Shown one piece after another: positions 57,520 through 64,000 of a stretch of DNA of 64,000 nucleotides. The notes under the pieces were generated by a model. It was not told the origin of the DNA. It made no database searches and saw only the letters and a program-made list of their open reading frames with translations. Position 1 is the stretch's first letter, and the number at the start of each line of letters is the position of its first letter. The stretch covers positions 744,001-808,000 of the forward strand of contig JACJWN010000003.1 of assembly GCA_020637165.1 (NCBI GenBank), written 5' to 3'. This DNA is from Mycolicibacterium sp. (GTDB lineage Bacteria > Actinomycetota > Actinomycetes > Mycobacteriales > Mycobacteriaceae). The position numbers were made by a program, and so were the translations under genes.

Positions 57520-58146
57520 TCAGATCAGCGTGGACCAGTAGTCCCAGAACCGGACCAGGATGAACAGCACGATCGCGGTGAACCACAGCGTCACCAACGG
57601 CCAGCGCCATTGGTACAGCGCCCGCGCGACAGAGTTGTCCGCCAACGGTTGCAGCGCGATCGGGGCCACCACCGCGAACAGCGGAATGGTCACCGACCAG
57701 ACGACCATGCAGTAGGGGCACAGTGCGCCGATCTCGTAGAGGGTCTGGTAGGCCAGCCATTGCACGAAGGCGACCCCGAGTGCTGTGCCGATCGTCAGGC
57801 CCATCCAGTACCAGCGCGGCAGCGACACCCTGCCGACCGCCAGCACCCCGGTGACGATGACCACGCAGAACGCCACCACACCGATCAGCGGATTGGGCGG
57901 GCCGAAGATGGAGGCCTGCGGGGTGTTGATCACCGAGCCACAGGCCAGCACCGGGTTGATGCTGCAACTCGGCACGAACTCCGGATCCTTGAGCATCTCG
58001 ATCTTCTCGACCAACAGCGTGGCCGAGGCGATCAGGCCGATCACACCGGCGATGAGCACCCACCATGCACTGGCCCGCCGGACCGGGACGCCGTCGCGGT
58101 CGTCAGCTGTCGTCGGATCGACCGGGGCGGGCATGGTCAGGCTCAC
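57520..58146 (-). CDS. VKOR-family thiol oxidoreductase (Rv2968c homologue)
   Basis: 208 residues with five membrane helices. The loop Cys pair is CSINPVLAC and the quinone-proximal CxxC is LCPYCMVV. It reoxidises the periplasmic DsbA-like partner with quinone, replacing DsbB. It overlaps the DsbA-like gene by 4 nt, which links them as a redox pair. Confidence 0.94.
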   Translation of the reverse strand: MSLTMPAPVDPTTADDRDGVPVRRASAWWVLIAGVIGLIASATLLVEKIEMLKDPEFVPSCSINPVLACGSVINTPQASIFGPPNPLIGVVAFCVVIVTGVLAVGRVSLPRWYWMGLTIGTALGVAFVQWLAYQTLYEIGALCPYCMVVWSVTIPLFAVVAPIALQPLADNSVARALYQWRWPLVTLWFTAIVLFILVRFWDYWSTLI

Positions 58147-58934
58147 GGCGCCTTGGCCGGCGCCGGCTCGGGTGCGGGCGCTGAAGACGACGGACCCGGC
58201 GGGGGCGGCGGGGTCAGATCTTTCACCGGCCCGACGATCGCACGGACCTTGGCGATCAACTCCTCAGGCGTCGCCGGGCTGATGTCCTGGCCGTTGAGGC
58301 GGATCGTCGGAGTCGCGGTGACCTTGGCGGCGGCGGCGAGCCCCTTGACCATGTCGGTATAGCGGTTCTTGTCGATGCATTCGGCGACCCCGCCGGTCAC
58401 GCCGGCCTGACGTGCGGTTTCGATGAGCGAAGCGTTATCCGGGCCGGTCCCCGAACCCTCCACCGGCTGCTCGGCGAACAGCGCGGAGTGGAAACGCAGG
58501 AAGGCTTCCTTGTTCTCGTCCGCGACGCAGTAGGCGGCGTTGGCGGCCCGCGCCGAGTACCCCTTGTTGGTTTTGTCGAGGATCCCGACCATGTAGTAGT
58601 CGACCGCCGCCGCTCCGCTCTCGGCGATCTTGTTCAAGGTGGGTCCGAAGTTCTTCGCGAAGTCCCGGCAGTGCGGGCACTGGAAGTCCTCGTAGATCGC
58701 CAGCACCGCCTTGGGCTCGTCGGTGCCGTCCTTCTTGATCAGCTTGTCGGAGGTGATCTGCACCGCCTGGGTCTCCCCGGAGAACTTCTTGTCGTTACCC
58801 ATGACGATGTAGAGCACGAGTCCGACGGCGAAAATCACGACCAGCGCGGTCAGGCCCACCTTGACGGCCATGTCACGCTTGCGGTCCTGAGCGTTCAGGT
58901 CGTAACGGGGCGAGCTTTTCTTCTTGGTGGCCAC
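58143..58934 (-). CDS. dsbA: Membrane-anchored DsbA-like thiol oxidase (Rv2969c homologue)
   Basis: 263 residues. An N-terminal TM anchor (AVKVGLTALVVIFAVGLVLY), then a thioredoxin fold with EDFQCPHCRDFAKNFG (CPHC) and cis-Pro in VTATPTIRLNGQ; Cys pair ANAAYC/VAEC in the helical insert. The Pro/Ala-rich tail (about 240-263) is an extra. It introduces disulfides into exported proteins and is recharged by the VKOR. Confidence 0.94.
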   Translation of the reverse strand: MATKKKSSPRYDLNAQDRKRDMAVKVGLTALVVIFAVGLVLYIVMGNDKKFSGETQAVQITSDKLIKKDGTDEPKAVLAIYEDFQCPHCRDFAKNFGPTLNKIAESGAAAVDYYMVGILDKTNKGYSARAANAAYCVADENKEAFLRFHSALFAEQPVEGSGTGPDNASLIETARQAGVTGGVAECIDKNRYTDMVKGLAAAAKVTATPTIRLNGQDISPATPEELIAKVRAIVGPVKDLTPPPPPGPSSSAPAPEPAPAKAP

Positions 58935-59035
58935 TGGTCGGCTGATCCTCGCTGTCGGTGACTGTTGAGCGCCTCTAGCGTACCGGCGGCCGGCCGCGTA
59001 GCTGTTTCACGGCCCCCGGGGCCGGGGCGTCCGGC

Positions 59036-60106
59036 TCAGTCGTGAACCAGATGCGCCCGCAACGCCGAGATCATCTCGGCGTTGGCCCGCGCGATCCCGC
59101 CGCCGAGCACGTTCAGGTTGAGGAAAGCGTGGATCATCGAGTCCATCCGCCGGAGGTCGACGGCCACACCGGCCTGCCGCAGCCGGGTCGCGTACTGCTC
59201 GCCCTCGTCGCGCAGGGGGTCGAATCCCGCCGTGACCACCAACGCCGGCGGCAAGCCGCTCAGATCCTCTGCGAGCAACGGAGACACCAGGGGGTCGGTG
59301 ATATCCAGACCCGAGCCGGCCAGATAGGCGCCCTGGAACCAATCGATGTCGTGTTTGGTCAACAGGAACCCGTCGGCCAACAGGCTGCGCGAACGGGTCC
59401 GCCCGCGAAGGTCGGTGACCGGGTAGATCAGCCACTGCAGCGAGGGGTGCGGGTCGCCGGCGTCGCGGGCCAGGCGGCTGACCACGGCCGCCAGGTTCCC
59501 GCCGGCGCTGTCACCGGCCACCGCAACCCGACGGGGGTCCGCACCCAACTCACCGGCATGCTCGCGGGCCCACCGATAGGCGGCGTAGGCATCGTCGACA
59601 GCCGCCGGGGCCGAGTGCTCGGGAGCCAACCGATAGTCGACGGCGAGCACGTGGACCCCGGCGTCCCGGCAGATCAGCCGGCAGGCCGAGTCATGGGTCT
59701 CGAGGTCCCCGAACACCCATCCGCCGCCGTGGTAGAAAACCACCAGCGGAGCCGGTGGGCCCCCGGCGGGCGGGCGGTAGTGCCGGGCCGGGATGGTTCC
59801 GGCCGGCCCGGGAATCGACACCGACCTGATCTCGGCGACCCGCACGTTGCGCTCGTCGAGGGTCCTGGTGAGTGCGCTGTTGTTGACCCGGGTGGCGATG
59901 GCGTCGTCGGCGACAACGAGGCCGTGGACGCCGGTGGCCTTCTGGGCGGCGAGCAACATTTGGACCGACGGGTCAAGGGTGTTGCCGTCGATGGTGACCG
60001 CCCGGCCGCCGGAGAGCAGCCGCTTGGCCGAGTCAGGAATCCGCGGAATCAGTTTGACGCCCAACCGATTGCCGACGGCAAGCGCCCGTTCCCTGACGGT
60101 TGTCAT
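59036..60106 (-). CDS. lipN: Esterase/lipase of the hormone-sensitive family (LipN-like)
   Basis: 356 residues from the ATG at 60106. The oxyanion HGGGWVFGD, the nucleophile Ser in [14 protein letters not shown], Asp in [14 protein letters not shown] and His in [11 protein letters not shown] make the full triad. Substrate preference is likely short acyl esters. The longer frame to 60868 is antisense to the AKR gene and was rejected. Confidence 0.94.
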   Translation of the reverse strand: MTTVRERALAVGNRLGVKLIPRIPDSAKRLLSGGRAVTIDGNTLDPSVQMLLAAQKATGVHGLVVADDAIATRVNNSALTRTLDERNVRVAEIRSVSIPGPAGTIPARHYRPPAGGPPAPLVVFYHGGGWVFGDLETHDSACRLICRDAGVHVLAVDYRLAPEHSAPAAVDDAYAAYRWAREHAGELGADPRRVAVAGDSAGGNLAAVVSRLARDAGDPHPSLQWLIYPVTDLRGRTRSRSLLADGFLLTKHDIDWFQGAYLAGSGLDITDPLVSPLLAEDLSGLPPALVVTAGFDPLRDEGEQYATRLRQAGVAVDLRRMDSMIHAFLNLNVLGGGIARANAEMISALRAHLVHD

Positions 60107-60205
60107 GCGGCGCAGCTTACGCCCGCCCCCTTGCCGGGACGTGCTCGTACTATCCTCTGCACAGCCGCGGTCCAGCGGGAAAACCCACAGCAACAGGCAG
60201 GTGAC

Positions 60206-61030
60206 ATGACGCCCACCGTCACACTCAATGACGGCAACACCATTCCGGTGCTCGGTCTCAGCGTCGCCGAACTGCCGCCCGCCGAAGCCGAGGCCGCGGT
60301 ATCCGCGGCACTGCAGGCCGGTTATCGGCTGATCGACACCGCCGCGGCCGAGGGTAGCGAGGAAGCCGTCGGCCGGGCCATCGCGAGTTCCGGGATTCCC
60401 CGCGAGGAGCTCTACATCTCCACCAAGCTGGCGACCGCAGACCAGGGCTTCCAGTCCTCCCAGGACGCCTGCAAAGCCAGTCTGCAGCGGCTGGGCCTGG
60501 ACTACCTCGACCTGTACCTGATCGGCTGGCCCGCCGAGGAGAACGGCAAGTACATCGATGCCTGGGGCGGGATCATGAAGTCCAAGGAACTCGGCCACGT
60601 CCGCTCCATCGGTGTCAGCAACTTCACCGCCGAGCACCTGTCGAACATCATCGACCTGTCGTTCTTCACCCCGGCGGTCAACCAGGTCGAACTGCACCCC
60701 CGGCTCAGCCAGGCCGATCTGCGGGCGGTGCACGACCAGTACGCGATCGTCACCGAGGCGTACTGCCCGTTCGGCACCGGAACGCTGCTGAGCAACCCGA
60801 CCGTCGCGACCGTGGCCGGTGCCCACGACAAGACCCCGGCCCAGACCCTCATCCGGTGGAGCATCCAACTCGGCAACGTGGTGATCCCGCGGGCCTCCGA
60901 CCAGGCTCGGCTCGCCGAGAACATGGACGTCTTCGATTTCGAGCTGCTCGCCGAGGAGATGACGATTCTGGGCGGCCTCGACGACGGCACCCGATTCCGG
61001 CCGAACCCGGACGCCCTTGCCGGTGGCTGA
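60206..61030 (+). CDS. Aldo-keto reductase with altered catalytic tetrad (Rv2971 homologue)
   Basis: 274 residues from the ATG at 60206. The fold and NADPH site are intact ([32 protein letters not shown]). Of the tetrad, D44 (LIDTA) and K74 (YISTKL) remain, but the Tyr is Glu49 ([14 protein letters not shown] in Rv2971) and the His is Gly107 ([13 protein letters not shown] in Rv2971). Normal carbonyl reduction is therefore unlikely. The rest shows no sign of decay. The very long frame that starts at 59042 is antisense to lipN and was rejected. Confidence 0.92.
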   Translation: MTPTVTLNDGNTIPVLGLSVAELPPAEAEAAVSAALQAGYRLIDTAAAEGSEEAVGRAIASSGIPREELYISTKLATADQGFQSSQDACKASLQRLGLDYLDLYLIGWPAEENGKYIDAWGGIMKSKELGHVRSIGVSNFTAEHLSNIIDLSFFTPAVNQVELHPRLSQADLRAVHDQYAIVTEAYCPFGTGTLLSNPTVATVAGAHDKTPAQTLIRWSIQLGNVVIPRASDQARLAENMDVFDFELLAEEMTILGGLDDGTRFRPNPDALAGG

Positions 61031-61063
61031 TACGCGCGGCTGAAAAATCCAGTTATCTTTCGT

Positions 61064-61099
61064 GTTTCACCGCGTTAACACACCACTAAGGTCTACCTT
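61064..61099 (+). promoter_or_regulatory. Conserved promoter block of the first GjpA-like gene
   Basis: GTTTCACCGCGTTAAC (61064-61079), 7 bp, then TAAGGT (61087-61092) as a -10 candidate inside the palindrome AAGGTCTACCTT. The block is repeated upstream of the second copy at identical spacing (62525-62560), and TAAGGT lies 45 bp before each ATG. Confidence 0.65.
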
Positions 61100-61137
61100 C
61101 CCTTTTCATCAGTCAATTCACAGGGGAAGGCCTGGAC

Positions 61138-62427
61138 ATGCACGTATCACCCCGTTCGTATCTCTCCGCCGGAGTCGCGGTGCTGGGCGCGGGCGCCATC
61201 GCCCTTTCCCCGGTGCAGCCACTGAGCGGTGATCTGGCCCTGTCGCCCCAGCGGGCCAATGCCCTGGCGGTCAGCCTGGCCGCCTCGATCGACCCGATCA
61301 CACCCTGGACCAACACGATCGAGGGTGCCGTAAACAACATCACCGGCCTGGTCGGCGGTATCGCGGCCAATCCGTTCCCGATCCTCGGCCAGATCGTCGA
61401 GAACCAGATCACCTACTTCGGCGAACTGCCCGATATCGGCAAGATCCTCGGGCAGGTCTTCGCCAACGTCGGCAACGCCGTGCGATCGCCGTTCGCAGTG
61501 CCGGAATCGTGCTCGGACGGCGAAAAAGGGCCGTGTGAAAACATCTCGACCGCACCGGTCGTCACCGGGATTCCGTTTCTCGGCGACCTGACGCAGCAAG
61601 TGGTCTTCGCCCTGCTGCCGGCAATCCTGCCCGCCGAACAGTACGAGGCCCTCAAGCCGGTTCTCGACTTCACCACCTCGCCCTTCAGCGGGGTACTTCT
61701 CGGCCTGATCGGCCCGGTGATCGGCCCGGTGGTGTCGCTGGTCAACAGCGCCGGGGCCATCATCGACGCGCTCAAGGCATCCGATTTCGAGGGCGCGATC
61801 AGCGAGTTGATCAACATTCCGGCCAACTTCACCAACGCGCTGCTCAATGGCGGGCAGTTCCTGGACCTGAAGCCATTGTTGTCAGCGGTCGGCGTCGCCC
61901 TCCCCGACAGCATCCAGAGCCTCGGGTTCAACATGGGCGGCCTGCTCAGCGCGGGAATCAGCCCGGTGGCTCCGACCGGCAACGACCCGCTGGCCACGGT
62001 GATGTTCGACGGGCTGGCCTTCACCGCCGACCTCGGCGTCGGATCGGCCATCACCAATCCGGGCCTGTCCGTCGGCCCCATCGGCTCGCTGATCGGCCTG
62101 GGCAACTACGTCGCCGACTCCATCGCGGTGCCGCCGCCGGCGTCCACCGCCGCTGCCGTGGGATCCGCCTCCGCAGTGGAGGTGCCCGCGGTGGAGGCAG
62201 CAGCGGAGCCGGCAGCCGAGGCTGTCGACGCCGATGCGGCGGAGGCCGCTTCGGCCGCGGCGAGCGTTCCGGCTCAGGCAACCGGCGAGGCGGACGACAC
62301 CGCCGAGGCCGCTCCCCGGGCGGGCCGGGCCGGCCGCGGCGCCAGCGCCTCTGCCGGCGACGATTCCGGCGCCGGCGCCTCGACGCCCAAGCGGGCCGGA
62401 CGCTCTGCCGCATCACGCGCCAGCTGA
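61138..62427 (+). CDS. GjpA-like secreted/outer-membrane protein, copy 1
   Basis: 429 residues. A signal peptide (SYLSAGVAVLGAGAIALSP) precedes a Gly/Ala/Ile-rich domain (about 40-330) with repeated amphipathic helices (GGIAANPFPILGQIVENQIT, YFGELPDIG, LINIPANFTNALLNGGQFLD). The Ala/Glu tail (about 335-385) ends in a basic [20 protein letters not shown] and TPKRAGRSAASRA. Annotated mycobacterial relatives are called outer-membrane porin GjpA; that function is inferred, not shown. It is paralogous to the next gene. Confidence 0.7.
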   Translation: MHVSPRSYLSAGVAVLGAGAIALSPVQPLSGDLALSPQRANALAVSLAASIDPITPWTNTIEGAVNNITGLVGGIAANPFPILGQIVENQITYFGELPDIGKILGQVFANVGNAVRSPFAVPESCSDGEKGPCENISTAPVVTGIPFLGDLTQQVVFALLPAILPAEQYEALKPVLDFTTSPFSGVLLGLIGPVIGPVVSLVNSAGAIIDALKASDFEGAISELINIPANFTNALLNGGQFLDLKPLLSAVGVALPDSIQSLGFNMGGLLSAGISPVAPTGNDPLATVMFDGLAFTADLGVGSAITNPGLSVGPIGSLIGLGNYVADSIAVPPPASTAAAVGSASAVEVPAVEAAAEPAAEAVDADAAEAASAAASVPAQATGEADDTAEAAPRAGRAGRGASASAGDDSGAGASTPKRAGRSAASRAS

Positions 62428-62439
62428 CGCAGCAATCAC

Positions 62440-62474
62440 GCAGAACGCCCCTGGTACCGCCAGGGGCGTTCTGC
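62440..62474 (+). terminator. Hairpin terminator between the GjpA-like genes
   Basis: A perfect 15-bp stem, GCAGAACGCCCCTGG (62440-62454) with CCAGGGGCGTTCTGC (62460-62474), 5-nt loop. No T-tract follows, so termination may be intrinsic-weak or Rho-aided. The left arm GAACGCCCCTGG recurs after the second gene at 63986-63997, cut by the window edge. Confidence 0.75.
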
Positions 62475-62524
62475 ATTGACGCACCCCGCGTGAACTGTCA
62501 ACCCAGGTCGGATGATTCTGGCCC

Positions 62525-62560
62525 GTTTTGCCGCGCTAACCAATCTCTAAGGTTTATCTT
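62525..62560 (+). promoter_or_regulatory. Conserved promoter block of the second GjpA-like gene
   Basis: GTTTTGCCGCGCTAAC (62525-62540), then 7 bp, TAAGGT (62548-62553) and the palindrome-like AAGGTTTATCTT. Same order and spacing as for the first copy, so the pair is probably co-regulated rather than co-transcribed. Confidence 0.65.
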
Positions 62561-62597
62561 CTCCTTTATTAAGTCCAAGGCAGCGGAAGGTCCTGAC

Positions 62598-63971
62598 ATG
62601 CACGTATCAACCCGCTCTTATCTATCCGCCGGGGTAGCAGTGCTGGGGGCGGGCGCGATCGCGCTATCCCCGGTCCAGCCCCTTGGGGCCGCCCCCGCAC
62701 CGCTGCCACAGAAGGCGATCGGCGAACTGGCCGTCAGCCTGGCCGCCGCGGTCACTCCGGTCGACCCGATCCAGAACATCATCGACGTCATCACCGCCAC
62801 CGGCAACAACCTCGAAGTCCTGTTGAACGACTGGTCCAGCGGGTTGTACGTCGACGGGACCCTCCCCTTCCCCCCCAACACAGGCATCTGCCTGATCGGC
62901 TGCAACGGCAACCTCGGCTGGCGAACCGGCGGGTATTCGGGCGGGGTCGGATTACCGATTCTCGCCCAGATGTTGAGCAACCTACAGGTCTACCTCAGCG
63001 AATTGCCCGACATCGGCACCATCGCAGGACAGATCTTCGGCAACATCGGCAACGCCCTGAGGGCTCCGTTCGAGCCGGGAGTGAATCAGCAGGGCCGGGT
63101 GCAGAATATTCCCGGGTTCACCTCGGACTACTACAACCAGAACGTCAACGGGATCCAGTATTTCAATGCGCCGGTTTTCGGCACGCTTTCCCAGCGGGAC
63201 GTCGCGGCCCTGCTGCCGACCCTGGCCGGTGACTCCTACGCCAGCCTCGAGCCGATCGTCAATTTCGCGACCACTCCGATCAGTGGCGTAATCGTCGGGG
63301 CCATCGGCCCGATCGTGGCCCCGGTCCTGGCGGTGGTTGACGGCATCTCCAACGCCATCGCTCTGCTTCAGGAATCCAACTTCCAGGACGCACTGATCGA
63401 ACTGATCAACATCCCGGCCAACACGATCGGCGCCGTCCTCAACGGCGGACAGACTCTCGACTTGACGCCGGTCCTGGGACTGCTGGGTGTCACGCTGCCG
63501 GACACGATCACCAGCATCGGCCTGAAGATGGGTGGTCTGCTCAGCCCCGGCGGGGTGGCGTTCGACTCCCTCGCCGCGGTGGCTTCGGTGCCAAACGTCC
63601 TCGATGTCACCGTTCCCGGCCTGCCGGTCGGCCCGATCGGCGCGCTGGCCAGTCTGACCAACTACGTCGCGAAGTCCATCGCGGTCGCCCCGCCGGCACA
63701 GACCGCCGCCGCGGTGGCCGCGGCCTCGTCGGTGGCCGCCCCGGAAGCGGCGGCACCCGAGTCCATCGCCGACGCGATGGACTCCGACGCTGCGGCGGAG
63801 ACTGCAGCGGCCAGCGCTCCGGTAGAAGCGGCCGCCGAGCCGGACGATGCCGCAAAGGCCGCCCCCCGGGTGGGCCGGAGCGGCCGAAGCGCCAGTGCGA
63901 GCGACGATTCCGGCGCGAGCGCCTCGACCCCGAAGCGGGCCGGACGCTCCGCCGCCTCCCGCGCCGGCTGA
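62598..63971 (+). CDS. GjpA-like secreted/outer-membrane protein, copy 2
   Basis: 457 residues from the ATG at 62598 (MHVSTRSYLSAGVAVLGAGA). It is a tandem paralogue of copy 1: the same signal peptide, SELPDIG, ELINIPANTIGAVLNGGQ and TPKRAGRSAASRAG tail. It has an extra insert (about 75-115, SGLYVDGTLPFPPNTGICLI) with a Cys pair, absent in copy 1. Function as for copy 1, inferred. Confidence 0.7.
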   Translation: MHVSTRSYLSAGVAVLGAGAIALSPVQPLGAAPAPLPQKAIGELAVSLAAAVTPVDPIQNIIDVITATGNNLEVLLNDWSSGLYVDGTLPFPPNTGICLIGCNGNLGWRTGGYSGGVGLPILAQMLSNLQVYLSELPDIGTIAGQIFGNIGNALRAPFEPGVNQQGRVQNIPGFTSDYYNQNVNGIQYFNAPVFGTLSQRDVAALLPTLAGDSYASLEPIVNFATTPISGVIVGAIGPIVAPVLAVVDGISNAIALLQESNFQDALIELINIPANTIGAVLNGGQTLDLTPVLGLLGVTLPDTITSIGLKMGGLLSPGGVAFDSLAAVASVPNVLDVTVPGLPVGPIGALASLTNYVAKSIAVAPPAQTAAAVAAASSVAAPEAAAPESIADAMDSDAAAETAAASAPVEAAAEPDDAAKAAPRVGRSGRSASASDDSGASASTPKRAGRSAASRAG

Positions 63972-64000
63972 ATCAGCTGACCGGAGAACGCCCCTGGCCT

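Noticed and set aside
59042..60205. N-terminal 388-residue extension of the aldo-keto reductase
   Set aside because: It is antisense to lipN, has a composition typical of shadow frames, and the AKR domain begins at 60206 behind a ribosome site.
61087..61099. IdeR (iron) box at CTAAGGTCTACCTT before gjpA-like gene
   Set aside because: It shares only part of the IdeR consensus; the conserved TAAGGT is better explained as a -10 element.

Overview
The window is a high-GC actinobacterial chromosome segment, almost certainly from a member of Mycobacterium sensu lato. The evidence is gene content: MPT83/MPT70 fasciclin antigens, the Rip1 site-2 protease, an MmpS/MmpL pair, DUF5078 and DUF1942 (MPT63-like) secreted proteins, a SepIVA-like DivIVA protein, a 13E12-family HNH gene with a LexA box, and twin GjpA-like proteins. 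The order follows, as I recall it, the M. tuberculosis Rv2864c-Rv2971 segment, but with informative losses and insertions. No tRNA, rRNA or CRISPR array was seen.

Layout. 1-5.6 kb: minus-strand PBP lipoprotein (cut by the window edge), GNAT, ispG, rip1, dxr. 5.7-9.1 kb: plus-strand mpt83-like and mpt70-like genes, each behind a SigK-type promoter and with no dipZ between them, then a DNA photolyase and a DUF2631 membrane protein. 9.1-18.1 kb: rlmN, cdsA, frr, pyrH, a ScbR-like TetR regulator, an amidase, tsf, rpsB, an M23-like protein and xerC. 18.2-22.5 kb: an accessory block of DUF5078, a small Cys-rich protein and a divergent mmpS-mmpL operon around a palindromic operator. 22.5-31.3 kb: dprA, comM-like, yraN, DUF2469, rnhB, lepB, rplS, an LppW homologue, trmD, rimM, khpA, rpsP. 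31.4-35.7 kb: NTF2-like protein, two dacB2-type carboxypeptidase paralogues flanking a DUF1942 protein, an amidohydrolase. 35.7-43.1 kb: ffh, glnD-glnB-amtB with two phased GlnR-like boxes, ftsY. 43.1-47.4 kb: an insertion between ftsY and smc that carries a type 2 IPP isomerase and a 13E12 HNH gene broken by an IS607-type TnpB element. 47.4-56.9 kb: smc, a CstB-like persulfide dioxygenase/rhodanese, acyP, osmC, fpg, rnc, DUF177, sepIVA-like, coaD. 56.9-64 kb: rsmD, VKOR, DsbA-like, lipN-like, an aldo-keto reductase with an altered active site, and two GjpA-like secreted proteins.

How it works together. Most of the window is housekeeping: translation and RNA (rpsB, tsf, frr, rpsP, rplS, trmD, rimM, rlmN, rnc, rsmD), targeting and secretion (ffh, ftsY, lepB, rip1), chromosome and DNA maintenance (smc, xerC, dprA, fpg, rnhB, photolyase), isoprenoids (dxr, ispG, idi2) and nitrogen sensing (amtB, glnB, glnD). 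Cell-envelope redox and wall enzymes fill the rest.

The most unusual locus is 45.2-47.4 kb. A perfect SOS box and a leaderless promoter of a 13E12 gene now read into an in-frame fusion of the 13E12 N-terminus with the last ~40 residues of an IS607 serine recombinase. That fusion overlaps the start of an intact-looking tnpB by 4 nt, so an RNA-guided nuclease homologue appears to sit under DNA-damage control. A second recurrent theme is short tandem repeats whose period is a multiple of three and which begin inside the end of a gene, creating runs of in-frame stop codons (dxr, DUF2631, rplS, sepIVA-like). A 35-bp MIRU-like repeat also builds an ATGA-coupled chain of tiny ORFs in front of coaD.
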